Origin: Symsagittifera roscoffensis
Taxonomy: Eukaryota; Xenacoelomorpha; Acoela; Convolutidae
Direction: 5' to 3'
Assembly: GCF_963678635.1 (NCBI RefSeq)
Contig: NC_087069.1
Coordinates: forward strand, 27,640,303 to 27,704,302
Length of the DNA stretch: 64,000 bases
Shown here: piece by piece, positions 57,356 through 64,000 of the stretch
How the letters are laid out: each line of letters opens with the position of its first letter
Position numbering within the stretch: position 1 is the first letter of the stretch
Translations under genes and position numbers: made by a program
Notes under the pieces: model-generated
Told to the model about the DNA's origin: nothing
The model's database searches: none
The model's input: the letters and a program-made list of their open reading frames with translations, nothing else

Positions 57356-57466
57356 AGTTTACTAAACTTATATAAGTGTGTAATGAACAAGGAAACATAG
57401 GAGAAGTAACTGAAAGATTATTTACAGGCTGAACAATTCAGTGAGAGGAAGAATCTGACAAACAGC

Positions 57467-58465
57467 GTGATCATAGAAATTGAAAAAGACAAAAAAAAAG
57501 AATTACTCGCCATGATAAAGAAGGGCGAGATTAGCGAAGCATTATGTACGAGGTTAAGATCAACGGGGGCGCAGTCGGCTAGGCTATATGGATTAGCAAA
57601 GGTACAGAAACAAGGCACACCACTTCGTCACGTCTATTCTTTACCTGGTAGCTCATATGACAACCTCAATAAAACATTGGCAAAGTACTTTGATGAAATT
57701 GAGGGCGAAAACATAGAAACGAACACTCAAGTGGCCAGGGAGATCTTAGAGAAAACTGAATTGGCCTCTGATGAGAGTTTAATCTCCCTTGATGTAAAGA
57801 GTTTGTACACTAATGTCCCGCTTAAGGAAGCGGTTGAAACAGCCCTGAAAAGATTATATGAGCAAGTCAACCCTCCGGAAACAACTCGTAAGACTATGAA
57901 AAAACTACTGAATTTGGCAGTTAGTAAGGTACACTTTAAATGCAATGGTTTGTGGTATATACAAAAAGACGGTTTAGCAATGGGCGCCTCCCTTGCAGTA
58001 GTACTGGCCAATTTGTGGCTCAAAGATTACGAACCTGCATTAAGGAAAGAAGTACCAAAATTGACTGTGCTAAATGAGGGTAACAAGGAAGACTGACCAG
58101 GATATCAGAAAAGTGTGACATATCGGACTGAAGGGGTGGAAAGCGAAGCTTGTTTGAATTGGTACCACTTAGGATGGGGTAACATATCGGAATCCGAATA
58201 CGCAGACCTCGCTGAAACAGTGTGGTATTGTGTAAATTGCAAGAAACAAAATCAAGCAGATCGGACTGAAAATGGTGTTGAAGTTTTTCAAAGATATAAG
58301 GACGACATAGTTAGAACTGTCAAGAGCGATCCTGGGGTAGTTCTCGAGGCTGCCAATAAGTTGCATCCAAACTTGCAGTTCACCATAGAACAACTTGATA
58401 GTAACGGTAATTTGCCTTTTTTGGATTTAAATGTCAACGTGAACTCCGGAAAAAAGGTCACATGA
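57467..58465 (+). pseudogene. PLE reverse transcriptase with PHD-type finger between the B-type motif and RYKDD
   Basis: One frame of 333 codons interrupted by a single TGA (58094-58096). Motifs in order: ARLYGLAKVQKQGTPLRHVY (RT1-2), SLDVKSLYTNVP (motif A region), LWYIQKDGLAMGASLAVVLA (B), then a Cys/His insert at 58094-58250, then FQRYKDDIVRTV (motif C; the usual residue before DD is Val, here Lys) and DSNGNLPFLDLNVNV (D/E). The insert follows PHD order: [TGA]-x2-Tyr (Cys in copy 1) ... Ser-x2-Cys, WYH-x2-Trp, NISESEYADLAETVW, then Cys-x2-Cys (YCVNC). Several ligands are substituted, so the finger no longer binds zinc normally. Identical frame relation in copy 1 (49180-49866). Confidence 0.85.
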
Positions 58466-58889
58466 GGGTTGTACCAAAAACCACTGATACTGGCACCATT
58501 CTAAATTTCAGAGGTTGCGCACCTTTGCAGTACAAAAGAAACGTTATTGAAGGGACGGTTCACAGGGTTTTTCAGAAGTACCTCAACATGGGAAAAAATC
58601 ACCAGGCATTGGAAAAAGTCCGGAAACAATGGATTGAAAATCAATATCCGAAAAATTTGTCGACAGGGTTGTGTTTGAAACTATTAACAAGATCCTTGAG
58701 GGAAAGAAAAGTTTAGAGGTGAAAGCTTCAGAACCGAGAAATGAAAAATGGTTAAAATACTCACCCCCCCTTTTTTACAATGCAATATTGAGGCAATCCA
58801 TCTCAACTCTTAGCTGCACAGGTTCGGCAATATCCCGGGCACAAATAATTTTATACAATAAGAAATTTAAAAACATGCTTGCCATCCCT

Positions 58890-59215
58890 AAAACTTTCCT
58901 TTGCTCGTGAATTGAGATACAAAGTGGTGTATAAGCTACTTGTAATGGATGTAACTCCACCAATGTCAGCCAGACTGTCCGACAATTAGGCAGGAGGGTC
59001 GATGAACACCGGAAAGGGGACTCCCCAGTAAGGCAACACTAGAATGTAATAAGGAGTAAGGAGGTAGGCGGTAATGCTGAGCTGAAGTCAGATTTTGTAG
59101 ACCAAACAGCCAACACTCATAAGCTTCTCACAGTAGAAGCTTGGCATATTTGGAGGGGAGGCCGAGGATCAACACACGCGATGAATTCAGGAGCCGGGAT
59201 TTAACACTAAAATTA
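58890..59215 (+). pseudogene. GIY-YIG endonuclease remnant of the PLE
   Basis: Frames give ELRYKVVYKL, then TCNGCNSTNVSQTVRQLGRR and VDEHRKGDSPVRQH, corresponding to the GIY-YIG pair region (family C-x-x-C-N-S-x-Y-V-G-Q-T; here Asn and Ser replace Tyr and Gly). Downstream FVDQTANTHKLLTVEAWHIW then GRGST with a frame change to EFRSRDLTLK matches the C-terminal end of PLE nucleases. Broken by a one-base loss at 58942 and by stops. Copy 1 remnant lies at 50320-50575. Confidence 0.75.
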
Positions 59216-59485
59216 TAGTCTATGGATAACATGGCTAGAAATTGAAAAACTGACATAACAGAATCAAAATTATTCCCAAATCGATTATTTATAACCATGA
59301 AAAAACAGAAAACTAAAAAACGTCAAAAATTTACAGGAAAATTTTATTAACGATTACGTAATTGATTATGTAATTCCAGTTGACTAAAGTTGCTTGGTCA
59401 AAAATTTTTTACAGCATTTTCAGACATAATTATCATTTTTCAGATCTTTGATCGTTTTTTAATTTTTGTAAATAAAATTTTATTC

Positions 59486-59530
59486 CTGATGATGCACAAA
59501 GTGTGCGAAAACGTTTGAATTAACGTTTTA
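59486..59530 (+). ncRNA. Hammerhead-ribozyme-like motif, PLE copy 2
   Basis: Identical in sequence to 50851-50895 although flanks have diverged, with the same stem II and stem III. Confidence 0.5.
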
Positions 59531-60518
59531 AATTTCTTATAAACTTATATAATTATTTATTTCAAGGATAAATTTTTTTGTACAGTAATCACAAAATCGT
59601 ATTTTGAAAATCATAACAAAAATTATTGCTCTGATCCACGCATTAAGCCACAGTTCACCAAGCTAAATAGTTTAAAACTGAAAAACTATACAAAAACGGG
59701 TGGTCAGTCATTAAGCAGATTGGTCTAAGAGCAGAATAGGCCCAATAATAGAAAAGTTTATTTCACTGTTTTGTAATCTGAATTTTTGTTAAACTGTTGT
59801 AAAAGTTTTCAAGAAATATAAGAAGAATTGTCAATTTTTGAGTTTCGTGCGCTACTTATGCTTATCCAATGTGTATGTTATGCTTTGGGGAAATTTTTCC
59901 AGCAATGCCCGACTGGAGGCTTCGTTGAGAACTTGTTGGCAGTTAGCAGAAGCTATAAAAACAGAAGACTAGCTGAAATTGTGTCAATATTATTGATTTT
60001 TTAGATCTGAAATAATCTTGAAAAACAAATTTTAGGTCTAAAATTTGATCAGAAATCGAATTTTGTCAGAGCTGCAATAACCAATAAAAACAAAATTTTA
60101 GATCTGAAATAAGAAATGAAATAATCTATACTTCGAGTACCCAAGCGTTACTTTTTCATTTCAAAACCTATTTTACATCTGAAATTTAAATTTGAAACAG
60201 TTTACCTCAGATCTGAATGAGAACAGTTACTGGGTACGGGGTCAGATACTGTCACTTTTTGCTGTGACTGTTTATTATGCCTAATATCTATAGTTTTGTC
60301 AGATCCTTTTATCACACGACTCAAAAAAATCAACACTAATTTAAAAAAAAACATGAAACAGCTTCTAGGTAGTTTTTTAGTGTGGTCTGAACATTTTTTG
60401 CTACTTCCACAGCAAACGGCTATTTTCTGCTTGATATATTATATGTCAACAGATAATCGGCTTTTAATAAAGCTTCACCTGTTTCAAATAAGAAAACGAA
60501 ATTCACTGTTTGTTCCAG

Positions 60519-60612
60519 GGCCTTACTATGTGTTAGTACGCGACAGTACCCGTCTTGACTGGAAAATAACAGCCACAAAAACCAGAGTAACGAAGACTAT
60601 GCTGCATGACGG
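60519..60612 (+). pseudogene. Exon-like segment, copy 2
   Basis: Same length and same splice sites as 52377-52470; reads GPYYVLVRDSTRLDWKITAT. Reading frame is kept despite about nine substitutions between copies. Part of a 106-codon plus frame (60296-60616). Confidence 0.45.
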
Positions 60613-60904
60613 GTAAGATATAAACTTCTGTTTTCAAAAAAAATCGGCTCTTTTCCATTTTTGCCCCCACTTTTAATATTTTCTGAAATTCAATATATGA
60701 AACTCTATTTAGAATGAATTATAAACTAAGTTAAAACATGTCAGCGTGAACAGGTGAACAAACTTGTACAGTATTATTACAAGCAAAAAGCTGTGTGGAC
60801 AACTTTTGATTGGTTTGATTTTGTAATTTTACGAGGGGGGTTAAGGAAACTGTAAAAGAGACAAAGAGTCTTCTGCCGGTATTGTAATTTTGTCACATCC
60901 GAGA

Positions 60905-61427
60905 TAAATTAAGTTGGTTTTTATAATTGTATTGTTCTGGTTCACTTTTTCTACAACGTTTTATCAAAAACAACATTCGACATATACAGCATCGCACTCA
61001 TGGAGGGGTTGATAAATACCTTTAAGGGAATATTTTTGTTTGAGGTTGATGTTGATGATAGTTTACTTAAAAATTAATTGGTAATTATAGTTGTTATCAT
61101 AGAGAAAAGTATACTTAAAATATGTCATTGGGGAGAAAAATTTTTTCAGTTCACGTGTTCTCATTTCTTGAAAATTATTACCAAAAATAATTGATATATA
61201 ACATCGCATATATAGATTTTGTTGTTAATAACGTCAGAATCTATCAAGTTTAACACAATGTGACAGTTGGTTAAACTCAACTGATAATGAAGAGGCATCA
61301 ATAAGAATATAATCAGTTCTGAATTAACTTATTACGCTTCAACAGATTGGGTAAGGTTATATGTTCTTTCTCATAAAGTTGCAGATAAAAAAATTAATTT
61401 TGTCGATTTCTCAAACATCACATCCTC
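60905..61427 (-). repeat. Candidate LTR of the second Gypsy element, copy 2
   Basis: Purine tract GGAAAAAAAGGGAGGA (about 61423-61439, minus) followed by TGTGATGTTTGAG. Same layout as copy 1 and largely collinear sequence. Terminal inverted dinucleotides not confirmed at the far end. Confidence 0.4.
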
Positions 61428-61439
61428 CCTTTTTTTCCA

Positions 61440-62300
61440 AGAACATCTATCGGTATAGGATCTTCGTAGTGTTTTGTTGATGAAAGCTGGTGAAAGTTGT
61501 TCTTCGTTTTCGTGTTGCACTGTTTTCATCATCGACAATCACTCGTTCGATCTGTGTTACTGGTCTCTTGACTGTATATCGCAATCTGGTTGTCGCGTAC
61601 AAAAACAGTCCGTTCTGAATGATTGTGTTGGATCAACAATATGTTGGTTTCACGTCATATGATGAAAATTGCTGACTGTGCTTCCGTGTTTTTGTTCTGC
61701 TTGAAGATAGTTTTTCACACAGATCAAAATCTATGATGGTAGGAAAACTGATTAACTGATTCATCGTCCAGGGACAACTGAGACTGGTGTTTTTTTTTCG
61801 CTTTCGAATTGTTTCTATGAGTAATTAGTACTCACCGGAGAAACGCAAAGAAGTTGACTGATCTGATAAGTTTTTTCCCCAAGCCTTCATGGCATGATTA
61901 ATTGTCTGGACTGCTATTTCTACTAGTCCATTTGCTCTTAAGTGGTAGACTACTGATTTCATTATATGAGCTCCCTAGGACTTGCACCACGTTTTGAAGT
62001 CATTTCTAACAAGTTCGGGCTTGTTGACAGCAACTACATTTTCCAGTACTACAAATCTTGCAAAGACTGTTCAACGACATTTCATGACAGTTAAAGTAGT
62101 TCTGTCATTGGCCCTGAATGGCTCGATCCAGCCGCTTACTGCATCGTCAATAAGCAATCTTTTTCCTTGCTCTGTGATGTGGGCCAAGTCCAAGTGGATT
62201 GGTTTCCATACATATGCTTCTAGCCACTTGGTATGTTTTCCGAGCAAGGGTCTGTTCTTTTGACAGATATCGTGACTTGATACAAGTCTTTTCACACCTT
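61440..62300 (-). pseudogene. Gypsy integrase, copy 2
   Basis: Zinc-region end SSHDICQKNRPLLGKHTKWL, IHLDLAHITEQGKRLLIDDA (first Asp), then VAVNKPELVRNDFKTWCKS where the second catalytic Asp has become Val, a TAG, and the Glu helix. C-terminal part at 61.66-61.45 includes FVRDNQIAIYSQETNNTD and DPIPIDVLRKRGR, read in broken frames. It continues the pol relic to its right. Confidence 0.75.
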
Positions 62301-62330
62301 GTCACATTCCAGGCCACCAAGTAACCATTC

Positions 62331-63210
62331 TCAAAGCCATTTCTGTTGCTTGTTTTCCTGGATGTGTTTCAGCTTCCTTCTCGAAGCGTGATTCAGCAAT
62401 TGAGCAATGACTCCAGTCACCGCTCTGTATCCCTTTAAAAACATCTTGAAATATTCGATTCCATTGGAGGTCGCTTTTGATTTCTTTCTTCTTGATTGTC
62501 TGCTTGTCTGTGAAGAAGATGCCATACTGAAAAAAAAAGATTTTTCTCTGTTGCTTGGTCGTTGCAACGCAGCCTTCTCAGAGCGTTCGCACTTTGGATA
62601 TGCTCTCTTAGCACAGGTTTTTAATTGTAGTGGAATTCCATCAATGAACTAGCCCATCTGGTTATTCTAGCTTATGCTGTCTTCGGAATCTCTCCGTCTG
62701 GCGCAAAAAAGTACTGCATGAGATTGTGATCTGTTTGTAGAGTGAACGTGCGCTCTAGTTAGAACTACTTCAGTCGTGTGACCACAAACACGATTGCTAA
62801 AGCGACTCGTTCATTGTTGGAGTAGTTGCGCTCAGCTGATTAAAGCTTTCTTGAAACGTAGATTTACTGGATATCCTTCTTGTTAGAGAACTCTGCCGAC
62901 TGCTTGTTCTGAAACATCGGTGGTCGCAGTCAGTTCTTTGTTTTGAGTAGAGTTCTTGTGTGATACTCTGAAAGCGCTTGTTGTGTCAGTCTGTCAATTC
63001 GAAGTCTTGATTCAGTAAGTCATTGAGTGGAAGCATCTTGGTGACAAAGTTCGAAATCGGTTGAATAGCCTAGAAACGAAATAATTGTGAGTCGTTTTGA
63101 GCTTGACCTGGTTTTTTATAGCAATTTTTTTCTCTAGTCGTCCATTGACTGCCGTCATATGCTTTTTTCGTATTGCTCGCGTGATATTCCGTGGATAATC
63201 AGGTCGTTTC
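62331..63210 (-). pseudogene. Gypsy RNase H and linker relic
   Basis: 62567-62331 reads SSSQTSRQSRRKKSKATSNG and YFKMFLKGYRAVTG, the RNase H-integrase linker. The RNase H region (62.6-63.0) is recognisable mainly by position and short pieces. Frames are heavily broken. Its right half lies outside the tandem duplication. Confidence 0.45.
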
Positions 63211-63466
63211 AAAAGATAATCTTGAGTTTGATTTCATTGAGTGTTTTCTCGATGCAGTTTTGAAAGATCGAGGAAGAGTTTTTCAATCCTTGAGGTAGTC
63301 GAGACATCTTGAACAGCCCATGTTGGGTGTTGATGTGCTCATTTATTTGCTTCATCACCAAGTTCGGTTTGATGGCAAGCGTCTGAGAGGCGAAATTGTT
63401 CGATGAACTTGGCTCCATGTCGGGTAATGGGTTTTCGTCATCCATTACTTTGTTTTTCACTGCCAC
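63209..63466 (-). pseudogene. Gypsy reverse transcriptase palm fragment
   Basis: LPDMEPSSSNNFASQTLAIK, then INTQHGLFKMSRLPQGLKNS and SIFQNCIEKTL, which match the palm block T-I-N-T-H-x-G-L-F-x-x-x-R-L-P-x-G of Gypsy RTs. The Asp of the preceding motif (K-x-D-L-x-x-A) is not seen, and the frame stops at 63209, before the Y-x-D-D motif. Confidence 0.7.
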
Positions 63467-63563
63467 ACGACTAGTGTTGCCTTGGTAACTCCTCCGGGCA
63501 GTATTGGCTAGAGAAATTCTTGCCTGACCATGTCTTATATCTTTTTTATTGCCTCTTGCATCG

Positions 63564-63979
63564 TTAACGGAATTTTGCTGCGTGGTTTGCAGAAAAGTGG
63601 TTGGGCTCCAGCTTCAGTTTCATCTGGGTCGTGTAACCTTTGATTGTCGGCATTGCCCTGAAAGACCATGTATGTAGTCCTAGGTTGGTAAGAGGTCGCA
63701 TGCTTTGAATACGAAATCCTTGCTCAATCGCACATTTACCAGAGGTAGCTTTGCTAGGATTCGACCACTCCACTTCGAACAGAATGCTGTTCCTTTGAAG
63801 TAGAACTTGGGTCCATCGTACGCTTCTAGAGTCCGAGAAGTTCCATCTAGAGAAGGTCGTCCAGGCTTCTCCAAGACACTCGTCAATATCACTGTCGTCT
63901 CAACACCTGTGTCCACTTGCATTTCCAATTTTCGAATGCGGCGGCCATTCCGATTAAATTTGATGAGAAAAAAAAACAA
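63564..63979 (-). pseudogene. Retropepsin of the second Gypsy element
   Basis: KLEMQVDTGVETTVILTSVL carries D-T-G (about 63905-63913; the family next residue is Ala or Ser, here Val). It then runs through FYFKGTAFCSK, LPLVNVRLSKDFV and the region toward RT. The element probably continues right beyond the window. Confidence 0.7.
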
Positions 63980-64000
63980 TCCTACTTTAGTGCCGTTCTC

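Larger units (their letters stand above)
57420..59215 (+). mobile_element. Penelope-like element, 5'-truncated, copy 2 (better preserved)
   Basis: Begins within the RT N-terminal region (EQFSERKNLTNSV at about 57.43) at the same point as copy 1, so truncation preceded the duplication. Order: RT with embedded PHD-like finger (57467-58465), post-RT region (TDTGTILNFRGCAPLQYKRN and onwards, 58.47-58.9), GIY-YIG nuclease remnant (58.9-59.2), 3' region with hammerhead-like motif. RT followed by GIY-YIG is the defining layout of canonical PLEs. PLE enzymes copy RNA at broken or telomeric DNA ends. Confidence 0.9.
54621..62319. repeat. 8.6-kb segmental tandem duplication, copy 2
   Basis: Begins GGATTGGCAAAATTAGGACCC, like 45917, directly after a 25-base local repeat of TTTCACACCTTGTGACATTC (54572-54620) at the junction. 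Ends at CACATTCCAGGCCACC, after which the Gypsy element continues uninterrupted into its RNase H region. That shows the right-hand copy is in the ancestral context and copy 1 derives from it, or that both derive from unequal exchange. Confidence 0.9.

Noticed and set aside
9190-58096. Possible reassigned TGA codon (two zinc-finger ligand positions are TGA)
   Set aside because: METTL3 has no in-frame TGA, all its Trp are TGG and Cys are TGT/TGC, and it ends with TAA. Both TGA sites lie in otherwise broken sequence.
1-64000. tRNA, rRNA or snRNA genes
   Set aside because: I looked for GTTCGAATCC-type B boxes and conserved rRNA blocks and found none convincing; a tRNAscan-SE/Infernal run would decide.

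Overview
This is an AT-rich (roughly two-thirds A+T by eye) metazoan nuclear window. It has one confidently complete host gene and is otherwise mostly transposable elements, duplications and low-complexity DNA. The host gene, METTL3 (m6A RNA methyltransferase catalytic subunit, + strand, 1330-4417), has four exons, standard GT/AG introns of 140-987 bases and TTTTCAG-type acceptors. It encodes about 559 residues, close to the human protein. It uses the standard genetic code. Short introns plus BEL/Pao, Gypsy, CR1-like LINE and Penelope-like elements fit an invertebrate. I cannot fix the phylum. The large SGNH-containing Gypsy-type polyprotein resembles, from unverified memory, hypothetical proteins of nematode genomes.

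Layout. 1-690: broken BEL/Pao gag (minus). 1330-4417: METTL3. 4.4-9.2 kb: AT-rich noncoding DNA with a G-run and a cluster of GATAGGGAAT-type repeats. 9.2-13.7 kb: an unidentified spliced minus-strand gene with zinc-finger-like exons, carrying a nearly identical 2,164-bp tandem duplication. 15.1-18.3 kb (minus) and 18.4-22.38 kb (plus): two dead CR1-like LINEs placed head to head; the plus one has a PHD-finger ORF1 and a (CTA)n tail. 22.6-23.1 kb: an SGNH-hydrolase relic (minus). 24.1 kb: a lone trypsin-like exon (plus).

25.7-45.0 kb: a GC-richer minus-strand block from a very large Gypsy-type LTR element, now permuted. In the minus direction it reads gag zinc knuckle, retropepsin, RT, RNase H, integrase and C-terminal region (45.0-38.7), then two internally deleted units that share one integrase deletion, each ending in a ~360-bp LTR-like segment (37.0-37.4 and 33.8-34.2), then an 8-kb 5' polyprotein region with an SGNH-hydrolase domain (33.8-25.7).

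45.9-62.3 kb: an 8.6-kb segmental tandem duplication. Each copy holds minisatellite-like repeats, a 5'-truncated Penelope-like element on the plus strand (RT, then GIY-YIG remnants, then a hammerhead-like motif), an exon-like segment, an LTR-like segment and a Gypsy integrase relic on the minus strand. 61.4-64.0 kb continues that second Gypsy element through RNase H, RT and retropepsin.

Most notable observations: (1) the Penelope-like RT has a PHD-type zinc finger embedded in frame between the B-type motif and the catalytic RYKDD motif; (2) a 10-base core, GTGCAGTCAC, recurs at eight places in 25-56 kb, each time flanked by different but mutually complementary arms; (3) the giant Gypsy array is permuted, with SGNH domain and shared deletion derivatives; (4) the tandem duplication at 9.3-13.6 kb creates a fused exon.
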